Assembly (NCBI RefSeq): GCF_900105175.1
Contig: NZ_LT629771.1
Span: 558,001 to 622,000, forward strand
DNA length: 64,000 bases
Direction of reading: 5' to 3'
From: Jiangella sp. DSM 45060
GTDB taxonomy: Bacteria > Actinomycetota > Actinomycetes > Jiangellales > Jiangellaceae
Shown: piece after piece, positions 47,187 to 54,306 of the stretch
Layout of the letters: the number at the start of each line of letters is the position of its first letter
Position numbering within the stretch: position 1 is the stretch's first letter
The notes under the pieces: model-generated
Told to the model about the DNA's origin: nothing
What the model saw: only the letters and a program-made list of their open reading frames with translations
Database searches by the model: none
Translations under genes and position numbers: made by a program

Positions 47187-48515
47187 ATGCGCACTGATCA
47201 AACGTTCCATCACCGGTTCTCCGCGCGCGGACCCCGGCGGGGCCGGCGCGCCATGGGCGCGGTCGGCGTGCTCATCGTGATGGTGGCCGCGTTCGTGGGC
47301 GCGGCCCCGGCGCGAGCCGCGGAGATCGTGGTCGTCGACACCTGGGACCACCCAGCCGACCTGCACGACCCGGCGACGACCTCGCTCGGCCAGACCTTCG
47401 ACGTCCCGGCCGGCGCCGCGGCGGTCGACACCGTGGGTGGCGTGTTCGCCACCTACGGCGGCACGACGTCCGGAGTCACGCTGACGCTCCGGGCGTCGGG
47501 GCCGGCCGGAGCGGTCGTCGGCACGGAGGTGTTCACGAACCTCCGCGACAACGCCTGGGTCGAGCTCGTCCTCGACGCGCCGCTCGAGCCCGGCAGCTAC
47601 TACCTCGAGGCCAGCGACCCGGTGGGGCTGGTCGCTTGGTGGAGCAACACGGCCGACCTGTACGCGGCGGGATCCGCCCAGCTCAACGGTGCCGCGGTCG
47701 CCGGGGATCGCACGATCCTCGTCCGCAAGACCATGCCGGCGCCGCCGCTCTCCGCCGTCGTCGACATCGCCCACCGCGGCGCGTCCGCCGCGGCGCCGGA
47801 GAACACCGTCGCGGCGGTCGAGCGCGCGGTGGAGCAGCGCGCCGGCTTCGTCGAGGTCGACGTGCAGCGCACCGCCGACGGCGAGCTGGTGATCCTGCAC
47901 GACACCACGCTGGCCCGGACGACGAACGTGGAGGCGGTCTTCCCGGACCGTGCGCCGTGGAACGTCGCCGACTTCACGCTGGCCGAGATCGAGCAACTCG
48001 ACGCCGGCTCGTGGTTCTCGCCGGACTTCGCCGGCGAGCCGATCCCGACCCTGCGCGAGGTCGTCGTCGCGCTCGGCCCGCGTACCGGCCTGCTGCTCGA
48101 GCTCAAGCGTCCCGATCTCTACCCGGGCATCGAGGCGCGGATCCACGCGGAGCTGTCCGCCGTGCGCGGCTACCTGAACCGGTCGCTGCGCACCGGCCGG
48201 CTGGTGGTCCAGTCCTTCGACGCCGGCTCGATGCGCACGTACCACGAGCTGGCTCCGGAGGTGCCGATCGGCCTTCTCTACAGCTCGCCGCCCACGCAGG
48301 ACGAGTTGCTCGAGGCGAGCACCTGGGTCGACCAGGTCAACATGGCCTTCACGGTGACCGACCGGCGGCTGGTGGACCGGATCCACGCGCTCGGGATGAC
48401 CATCAGCGTCTGGACCCTCGACACCGAGCAGCTCATGCGGCAGTTCCTCGGCCTCGGGGCCGACGGCATCATCACGGACCACCCGGACCTGCTCCGGGAG
48501 ATCTTGAACCGCTAG
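47187..48515 (+). CDS. Secreted glycerophosphodiester phosphodiesterase with N-terminal accessory module
   Basis: 442 aa. The signal peptide (VGVLIVMVAAFVGAAPARA) is preceded by a basic leader. Residues ~50-185 form a beta-rich module shared with the next gene's product. The GDPD TIM barrel covers ~190-442 with IAHRGASAAAPENT, GFVEVDVQRTADGELVILHD and VWTLDTEQL, which carry the catalytic His, Glu, Asp and His. It hydrolyses glycerophosphodiesters or similar phosphodiesters outside the cell, perhaps teichoic-acid-like polymers. The ATG at 47187 has GAAGGAG. Operator-like palindromes lie both upstream and within the first codons. Confidence 0.88.
   Translation: MRTDQTFHHRFSARGPRRGRRAMGAVGVLIVMVAAFVGAAPARAAEIVVVDTWDHPADLHDPATTSLGQTFDVPAGAAAVDTVGGVFATYGGTTSGVTLTLRASGPAGAVVGTEVFTNLRDNAWVELVLDAPLEPGSYYLEASDPVGLVAWWSNTADLYAAGSAQLNGAAVAGDRTILVRKTMPAPPLSAVVDIAHRGASAAAPENTVAAVERAVEQRAGFVEVDVQRTADGELVILHDTTLARTTNVEAVFPDRAPWNVADFTLAEIEQLDAGSWFSPDFAGEPIPTLREVVVALGPRTGLLLELKRPDLYPGIEARIHAELSAVRGYLNRSLRTGRLVVQSFDAGSMRTYHELAPEVPIGLLYSSPPTQDELLEASTWVDQVNMAFTVTDRRLVDRIHALGMTISVWTLDTEQLMRQFLGLGADGIITDHPDLLREILNR
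47195..47212. promoter_or_regulatory. LacI-type operator within the start of the phosphodiesterase gene
   Basis: TGATCAAACGTTCCATCA, 18-bp near-palindrome covering codons 4-9 (DQTFHH region). It lies 62 bp from the site at 47116, about six helical turns, which would allow paired binding. Confidence 0.5.
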
Positions 48516-48550
48516 GGACAACCCGCGAATCGACGAAGGAGACGAATCGC

Positions 48551-51106
48551 ATGCGCCATGCTCGAACGTTACATCATCCGTCCGTGAGACGAGCCCGGGG
48601 TGGCCGGCGGCACGGTGCGGGCCGGGTCGCCGCGCTCGCCGCGGGTGTGCTCCTGGCCATGAGCGCCCTGGTCGCCGGCACGGCGCCGGCACAGGCCGGA
48701 GAGGTGATCAGGGTCGGCAGCTGGGACTACCCCGCCGACCTGCACGACCTGGCGACCGAGTCGCTGGGCCAGACCTTCGAGCTCCCGGCCGGCGCCGAGC
48801 TCGTCGACACGGTGGGCGGCGTCTTCGCCAACTACGGTCAGAGCGGATCGGGGCTCACGCTGACGCTCCGGGCCGCCGGGCCGGGCGGGACCGTCCTCGA
48901 CACCGAGGTGTTCACGAACATCCGCGACAACGCCTGGGTCGAGCTCAGCCTCGACACGCCGCTGGGCCCGGGCACCTACTACCTCGAGGCCACCGACGCG
49001 GTGGGCCTCGTCGCGTGGTGGAGCAACGCCCCGAACGTGTACCCGGGCGGAACCGCCTACAAGGACGGCGCCCCGGTGGCCGGCGACCGCACCGTCGTCG
49101 CGCGCAACACCGTCCCGGTGCCGGTCGACCCACCGGTCGCCCAGCCCGGCTTCACTGACGGTGTGGCGAACGGGATGGCCTTCGAGTCCGAGGGCTTCAC
49201 GCTGCGCCGCGACGACCTCAGCGGGTTCTCCTACGACTACGCGCCATCGGTGATCGTGGAGGACGGCGTCGAGAAGATGTGGTGGTGCGGCCACAACGTC
49301 AACGGTGACGGGGTCTACTACTCGCAGCGCGACCAGCCGGACGGGGAGTGGTCCGAGCCCGACCTCGTGCTCGCGGCGGACCGCGCGTGGGAGGTCGTCC
49401 ACGTCTGCGATCCCAGCGTGATCCGCGGGTCCTTCTCCGTCGACGGCGCCGCCTACTCGTACCTGATGTACTACGGCGCGGCCGACCTCTCCGGGCAGAA
49501 CACGAAGCTCGGCGTCGCCTACAGCAACGACGGCGTGACCTGGGTGAAGCACTCGGACGAGGCGCTGCTGGAAGAGCCCGGCATGATCTTCGACTACGGC
49601 GTCGGCATGCCGGCCCTGTTCACGATGGACGGCGACGTGTACGTGGCGTACTACGACACCGGCCGGAACAGCGCGCCGATCGTGCGGGCGGTCAACGCCG
49701 ACGGCACGCTCGGCGCCGACCTGTTCATGCTGCCGCTGTCCGGCGGCGACACGTTCGCCGATCTCGCCTTCTCGCCTGCCGAGCAGGTCTGGTACGCCAC
49801 GACGAAGGCGCAGCTTCCCGGACTCAGCGACGAGGAGACCTACGTCTACCGGTCCCGCACCGCCGATCTGCGCACGACCGACTGGGTCTTCCTCGGAATG
49901 GCGGGCGAGTGGCTGACCGGCTTCCCGCGTAACCACAACGCCGGCTGGTACCGCACCGCGGACGGCAGCCTCTACGAGCCCGGCGGCGTCAAGCGGCTCG
50001 TCGTCGGCGCACAGGACGGTGGCCAGGGCACGACTGATCCGGACAAGTGGGACCTCGCGACCGTCGCGGTCTCCGGCACGCCCGACGCCGCGCCCGCACC
50101 CGGTGCGCTCACGCTCAGCACGCCGGCCGACGCGTCGCTGGTCGATCCGCTCGACGTGAACGGCTTCTCGTGGTCCGCGTCCGAGGGCGCGACCAGCTAC
50201 GTGGTGAAGGTCGGGCCGGACCCCTCCCTCGGCAGCGACACCGTCGAGCTGAGCACGACCGTCCACGCCACGTCCGTCGACGGCCTCAGGTCGCAGTTCG
50301 CCACCGGCAGCATGACCCAGCGGATGAGCCTCCAGCCGGGCACGACCTACTACTGGAGCGTCACCGCGGTCTCGCCGGGCGGCGTCACCGAGGCCACCGA
50401 CGGGCCGTTCAGCTTCCGCACCACGCCCTCCTACGCCCTCGACCTGGACGCCGGGAGCTACGTGCACTGGAGCACGCTCGGGGACGCCCGGTTCACGCCG
50501 GGGCCCGTGGCGTCGCTGGCGCTGCCGACCGCGGAGAGCGGACTGCGCACCGGCGCCGACTACAACCCCCTGCGGGCGGACCTGTCCGGGCTGGACGGGT
50601 TCGAGTTCACCTTCGCCGAGGGCTCGGACCCGGGCGCCCTGGGGAGCCTGGTGCTGACGTACAAGCTGCAGTCCGATGCCCGGGACGAGCCGGCCCACAC
50701 GGTGACGGCGGACATCGCCGCCGGGCTCGACGGCGACGTTCTCACCCTCGACATGACCGGACAACCCGGCTGGGGCGTGGCCGGTGAGCGCATCGCGCTG
50801 CTCACCCTCCAGTCGACCTCGCCCGGCACCCTGCAGATCGCGGGGCTGCGCCTCACCGCCGCCTGCGAAGGCGGTCCGGCCACGATCGTCTTCGGCGACC
50901 AGGACTCCGGCGTGCCGAACTACGACCGCGGCGACAGCTGCACCTTCACGGGCCTCGTCACCGCGGGCGGGCCGTATGCCGAGCACGGTGCGCTCGTCCG
51001 TGCTGTCCGGGACCTGACCCAGGCGTGGCGCGCCGAAGGGCTGCTCACCCGCGCCGAGGCACAGCGCGTCCAGGTGGCGGTCAGCCGGTCGAACCTCGGC
51101 GGCTGA
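48551..51106 (+). CDS. Large secreted GH43-like (five-bladed propeller) protein
   Basis: 851 aa. The signal peptide (VAALAAGVLLAMSALVAGTA) is followed by a ~135-residue module closely matching that of the phosphodiesterase upstream. Residues ~210-515 form a beta-propeller of the GH43/GH32 or sialidase-like kind (YDYAPSVIVEDGVEKMWWCG, DPSVIRGSF, LMYYGAADLSGQNTKLGVAY, YVAYYDTGRNSAPIV). A fibronectin III-like domain is at ~530-625 and a beta-sandwich follows. The last ~50 residues are helical and resemble FIMAH-type ends. It probably acts on a glycan outside the cell, but catalytic residues cannot be assigned with confidence. The ATG has GAAGGAGACG before it. Confidence 0.75.
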   Translation: MRHARTLHHPSVRRARGGRRHGAGRVAALAAGVLLAMSALVAGTAPAQAGEVIRVGSWDYPADLHDLATESLGQTFELPAGAELVDTVGGVFANYGQSGSGLTLTLRAAGPGGTVLDTEVFTNIRDNAWVELSLDTPLGPGTYYLEATDAVGLVAWWSNAPNVYPGGTAYKDGAPVAGDRTVVARNTVPVPVDPPVAQPGFTDGVANGMAFESEGFTLRRDDLSGFSYDYAPSVIVEDGVEKMWWCGHNVNGDGVYYSQRDQPDGEWSEPDLVLAADRAWEVVHVCDPSVIRGSFSVDGAAYSYLMYYGAADLSGQNTKLGVAYSNDGVTWVKHSDEALLEEPGMIFDYGVGMPALFTMDGDVYVAYYDTGRNSAPIVRAVNADGTLGADLFMLPLSGGDTFADLAFSPAEQVWYATTKAQLPGLSDEETYVYRSRTADLRTTDWVFLGMAGEWLTGFPRNHNAGWYRTADGSLYEPGGVKRLVVGAQDGGQGTTDPDKWDLATVAVSGTPDAAPAPGALTLSTPADASLVDPLDVNGFSWSASEGATSYVVKVGPDPSLGSDTVELSTTVHATSVDGLRSQFATGSMTQRMSLQPGTTYYWSVTAVSPGGVTEATDGPFSFRTTPSYALDLDAGSYVHWSTLGDARFTPGPVASLALPTAESGLRTGADYNPLRADLSGLDGFEFTFAEGSDPGALGSLVLTYKLQSDARDEPAHTVTADIAAGLDGDVLTLDMTGQPGWGVAGERIALLTLQSTSPGTLQIAGLRLTAACEGGPATIVFGDQDSGVPNYDRGDSCTFTGLVTAGGPYAEHGALVRAVRDLTQAWRAEGLLTRAEAQRVQVAVSRSNLGG
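48559..48576. promoter_or_regulatory. LacI-type operator at the start of the GH43-like gene
   Basis: TGCTCGAACGTTACATCA, sharing the right half site exactly with the copy at 47116. It covers codons 3-9 of the GH43-like gene. Confidence 0.45.
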
Positions 51107-51126
51107 TCGCTGGCGGCACGCCGTTT

Positions 51127-51165
51127 GGCCGCTCCGGCCTCGGGTACGCGGAGGCCGGAGCGGCC
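51127..51165 (+). terminator. Terminator of the carbohydrate locus
   Basis: Perfect 15-bp stem GGCCGCTCCGGCCTC (51127-51141) with its complement at 51151-51165 and a 9-nt loop, 21 bases after the GH43-like gene. Confidence 0.75.
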
Positions 51166-51182
51166 GCGGGAGAGGAGTCACG

Positions 51183-51458
51183 ATGATGCAGGCAGAACAC
51201 TGGACCGTCGAGCTCGTCATCGACGAGCACCAGGAGGATCGGACGACTCATGCCGAGGCGCGGCTGCAGGCGCCGCGACGGCCGGCGCTGGCCGGTGTCG
51301 GGCGGGCGCGGCGCAACCCGGACGACCCGGAGGTGCCGCGCATCGGCGACGAGCTGGCCGTCGCGCGCGCTCTGGCCGACCTCGCGCACCAACTCCTCGA
51401 GGTCGCGGCCGGCGACATCGAGGTGGCGAACCGGCAGGAGGCTCGACCTCAAGCGTGA
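51183..51458 (+). CDS. DUF1876 protein
   Basis: A 91-aa protein. The family pattern is clear: WTVELVIDEHQEDRTTHAEA, then GVGRARRNPDDPEVPRIGDE and LAVARALADLAHQLLEVAA. DUF1876 proteins have a dsRBD-like fold and are widespread in actinomycetes, often many per genome; their role is unknown. The ATG has GAGAGGAG before it, just after the terminator of the upstream locus. Confidence 0.88.
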   Translation: MMQAEHWTVELVIDEHQEDRTTHAEARLQAPRRPALAGVGRARRNPDDPEVPRIGDELAVARALADLAHQLLEVAAGDIEVANRQEARPQA

Positions 51459-51493
51459 CCGATCATGGGACCTTCCGATCGAACGAGGTGACG

Positions 51494-52285
51494 ATGGACC
51501 CGGAAGGTCTCATCAGCAGGATCCGCCAGGTGCTGCACGACGATCCGCGGGTGCTGGCCGCGTGGCTGAGCGGCAGCCGAGGACGGGGGACGGCCGACCG
51601 CCACAGCGACACGGATGTGTGGCTGGTGGTGTCCGCCGGCGACGTGCCGGGGTTCGTGCAGGACTGGCCGCAGACCTGCGAGCGCATCTCGCCGACGGTG
51701 TTGTGCCAGCAGGTCGGCGGCGGGCCGGTGTTCACCGCCATCACGCCGGAGTGGCTGCGCTTCGACGTCGCGATCGGCACGCCGGAGGACGTCGCCGGGC
51801 GCAGCCGGATGACGCTCGAGCCGCTGTTCGACCGTGCGGGACTGTCCGAGCGGCTGCAGCCCGCCGGCCGGCCGCTGCCGCCCGATCCGGGCCGGGTGAG
51901 CGGCCTGACCACCGAGTTCCTCCGCGTCCTGGGACTGCTGCCGGTCGTGCTCGGACGGCAGGAGTACGTGGTCGCCGCTTCGGGCGCCGGGCTGCTGCGG
52001 CAGTTGCTGATCCAGCTCATGCTGGAGGACGTCGCCGTCGAGGACCGTGGCGGGGCGCTGCGGCTGGCCGGGCTGCTGCCGCCCGACCGCCTGCGGGCAC
52101 TCGCCGCGCTGCCGCCGACCGAGGCGACCAGGGCGTCCGCCGTCGCCGTCCACCTCGAGTGCGCCCGCGCGTTCCTGCCGCTCGCCAGGGACCTGCACGA
52201 CCGGTGCGGCCTGACCTGGCCCGCCGACCTGGACGACGCGCTGCGACGGCACCTGCGCGCCGAGCTCGGCCTGGAACTCGTCTAG
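51494..52285 (+). CDS. Nucleotidyltransferase-domain protein
   Basis: 263 aa. The N-terminal domain has AAWLSGSRGRGTADRHSDTD, the GS...SDxD metal-binding core of the DNA polymerase beta-like nucleotidyltransferases. A third carboxylate may be in LRFDVAIGT. A helical C-terminal domain follows. It resembles streptomycin/aminoglycoside adenylyltransferase-like proteins of unknown substrate. The ATG at 51494 has GAGGTGAC before it; the larger upstream frame is not credible. Confidence 0.8.
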   Translation: MDPEGLISRIRQVLHDDPRVLAAWLSGSRGRGTADRHSDTDVWLVVSAGDVPGFVQDWPQTCERISPTVLCQQVGGGPVFTAITPEWLRFDVAIGTPEDVAGRSRMTLEPLFDRAGLSERLQPAGRPLPPDPGRVSGLTTEFLRVLGLLPVVLGRQEYVVAASGAGLLRQLLIQLMLEDVAVEDRGGALRLAGLLPPDRLRALAALPPTEATRASAVAVHLECARAFLPLARDLHDRCGLTWPADLDDALRRHLRAELGLELV

Positions 52286-52358
52286 GGTGAGCAACCGCAG
52301 ACATCCGATGTCTCAGCGGCTTCTCGGCCAGGATGAACGACCAGGAGAGGATCGGCCC

Positions 52359-52685
52359 ATGCAACGGATCGCCCTGCATACGGTGCTCCAGCCCGGGAAG
52401 GAAGAGGAGTACGAACGCATCCACGCCGTGATCCCGGCCGAGCTCGACGCCGCGTTGCGAGCGGCCGGCGTGCACAGCTGGAGCATCTGGCGCGAGGGCC
52501 GCGACCTGTTCCACGTGGTCGAGTGCGACGACTACCAGGCGATGCGGGCGGCCCTGCGCGACCACCCCGCGAACGTCGTCTGGCAGGAGCGGGTCGGCCC
52601 GCTGCACGCCGTCGCGGACGACTACTCGGGCGGCGACACCGGACTCCGGCACGTCTGGGACCTCCCGGCCCGGCCGGCGCACTGA
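52359..52685 (+). CDS. L-rhamnose mutarotase family protein
   Basis: 108 aa, a dimeric alpha/beta ferredoxin-like fold (RhaM/DUF718). The motifs are ALHTVLQPGKEEEYERIHAV, GVHSWSIWREGRDLFHVVEC and a C-terminal HVWDLP. The enzyme interconverts alpha and beta anomers of L-rhamnose or a related sugar. AGGAGAGG precedes the ATG at 52359. No other rhamnose gene is near; it may serve the sugar locus upstream. Confidence 0.88.
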   Translation: MQRIALHTVLQPGKEEEYERIHAVIPAELDAALRAAGVHSWSIWREGRDLFHVVECDDYQAMRAALRDHPANVVWQERVGPLHAVADDYSGGDTGLRHVWDLPARPAH

Positions 52686-52788
52686 GCGTTCGTCGGCGTC
52701 GTCCTCGTCGTCGCGCCGTACCTGCCCCGCCGCACCGTCCAGCTGGCACGCATAGCGAATTGACCTGCGAAAATGCCATGCTGACGGT

Positions 52789-53685
52789 ATGACTGCGTAT
52801 GTCGGGTCCGGCCCGTACTGCTATGCCAGCACGCTCGCCACGGTCGCCGGGAGGGGGTGGCCGGCGGCGGTGGTCGAGACGCTGACGGGGTCGGCGTTCG
52901 GGTACCAGCTGTTCGACGGCCTGCCGTACTTCGACCCGGCCGGCTGGGACCCGGACCTCGGCGTCGACCAGGCGCTGGAGCTGCTCGGCTGGACGAGCGA
53001 GCGGCGCACGTACGACGACGGCGAGACGGCGTACGGGGAACTTGGAGAGCTGGCGGCGGACGGGCCGGTGTTCGCCGGGCCGCTGGAGCTGGGGCTGCTG
53101 CTGCACCAGCCCGGCTCCGACCGCCCGCTCGGCGCCGACCACTTCGTGACGGTGCTGGCGGCCGACGCCGAGGGGGTGCTCATGCACGATCCCGAGGGGT
53201 TTCCGTACGCGTGGCTGCCGAAGGACGCGTTCATCGCCGCGTGGGCGAGCCCTGTCGCCTACTGCGTGGGGCGGTTCCCGCTGCGCACGGCCGTCCGCCC
53301 GGCCGCCGACGTCGGCACGGACGCCGCGCTGGCCGCGTCGCTCCCGCGCGCCGCGGCGTGGGCGGCGGCGCCCGAGAACGCGGCCGGCCTGCGCGAGCTG
53401 GCCGCACGGGCGGCGGCCGGTCTCGACGACGAGACCACCACGGTGCTCGCCGACTTCTCGCTGCGCCTGGCCGGCCGCCGCCGCGTCGACGCCGCCGTGG
53501 CGCTGCGGCCGCTCGACGCGACCCTGGCCGGCCACCTGGACCGGCAGGCGCGGCTGCTCGGGCGGGCCCAGTACGCGGCCGTCCAGCGCGAACCGGCCCA
53601 CCTCGCCGGACTGTTCGAGCAGGTCGCCGACGTGCACGACGAGCTGGCCGGGCACCTCGCGCCGCTGGCCGGCCGTCCTGCCTAG
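52789..53685 (+). CDS. BtrH/C39-like cysteine protein
   Basis: 298 aa. The N-terminal half carries a papain-like arrangement: Cys in GSGPYCYASTLATV, His in LGADHFVTVLA and Asp in LMHDPEGFPYAW. This is the layout of the butirosin-H N-terminal/C39-like family, whose members are acyltransferases or peptidases. The C-terminal half is alanine-rich and helical (RAAAWAAAPENAAGLRELAA). It stands alone, so a biosynthetic role is not supported; the function is open. Confidence 0.6.
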   Translation: MTAYVGSGPYCYASTLATVAGRGWPAAVVETLTGSAFGYQLFDGLPYFDPAGWDPDLGVDQALELLGWTSERRTYDDGETAYGELGELAADGPVFAGPLELGLLLHQPGSDRPLGADHFVTVLAADAEGVLMHDPEGFPYAWLPKDAFIAAWASPVAYCVGRFPLRTAVRPAADVGTDAALAASLPRAAAWAAAPENAAGLRELAARAAAGLDDETTTVLADFSLRLAGRRRVDAAVALRPLDATLAGHLDRQARLLGRAQYAAVQREPAHLAGLFEQVADVHDELAGHLAPLAGRPA

Positions 53686-53694
53686 TCTGGCCGC

Positions 53695-54252
53695 ATGAGC
53701 GCGGACATCATCATCCTCACCGGCCCGCCGGGGGCGGGAAAGTCGACGACGGCCCGGGCGCTCGCCTCGACATACCCGCGTTCGGTGCACCTGCACACCG
53801 ACGACTTCTGGCGCGCCATCGTCTCCGGCGCCATCCCGCCCTACCTTCCTGAGTCCGGTGAGCAGAACCACCTGGTGATGCGGGTCATCCAGGGCGCGGC
53901 TGCCACGTATGCGGCCGGCGGGTTCGTGACCGTCGTCGACGGCGTCATCGGCCCGTGGATGCTGCACCACTTCCAGCTCCCTGGCGGCGCCGCCGCGCGC
54001 CTGCACTATGTGGTGCTGCGCCCGTCCCGGGCCGAGACGCTGCGCCGGGCCCAGAGCCGAACCGCGCCCGACGCGCTGGTCGCCGAAGAGCCGCTCGTCT
54101 CGCTCTGGGACGAGTTCGCAAGCCTCGGGCGGCTGGAAGGGCACGTCATCGACACCACGAGTCACGAGCCGGCCGCGACACTGGCCGCGGTGCGCGAGGC
54201 GGTCGCCGGCGACGCCTTCGTCCTGACGGCGGGTGACGGCGCGGTGAGCTGA
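53695..54252 (+). CDS. P-loop kinase-like ATPase
   Basis: 185 aa. Walker A is TGPPGAGKSTTARAL. HLHTDDFWRAI has the D-D pair seen in small-molecule kinases and zeta-toxin-like or chloramphenicol phosphotransferase-like proteins, and the lid region has RRAQSRTAPDALV. It probably phosphorylates a small molecule. TAGTCT (53683-53688) seven bases before the ATG suggests leaderless expression. A strong terminator follows. Confidence 0.78.
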   Translation: MSADIIILTGPPGAGKSTTARALASTYPRSVHLHTDDFWRAIVSGAIPPYLPESGEQNHLVMRVIQGAAATYAAGGFVTVVDGVIGPWMLHHFQLPGGAAARLHYVVLRPSRAETLRRAQSRTAPDALVAEEPLVSLWDEFASLGRLEGHVIDTTSHEPAATLAAVREAVAGDAFVLTAGDGAVS

Positions 54253-54255
54253 ACG

Positions 54256-54291
54256 GACGGGCACCGCCGCGCGCTCGCGGCGGTGCCCGTC
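54256..54291. terminator. Bidirectional terminator
   Basis: A perfect 15-bp stem GACGGGCACCGCCGC / GCGGCGGTGCCCGTC with loop GCGCTC, in the 54-bp gap between the convergent kinase and GH5-like genes. Confidence 0.8.
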
Positions 54292-54306
54292 GTGGTGGAG
54301 CGGACG

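Noticed and set aside
48551-51106. Assigning the propeller protein to a definite GH family
   Set aside because: The propeller pattern is visible but catalytic carboxylates could not be placed with confidence.
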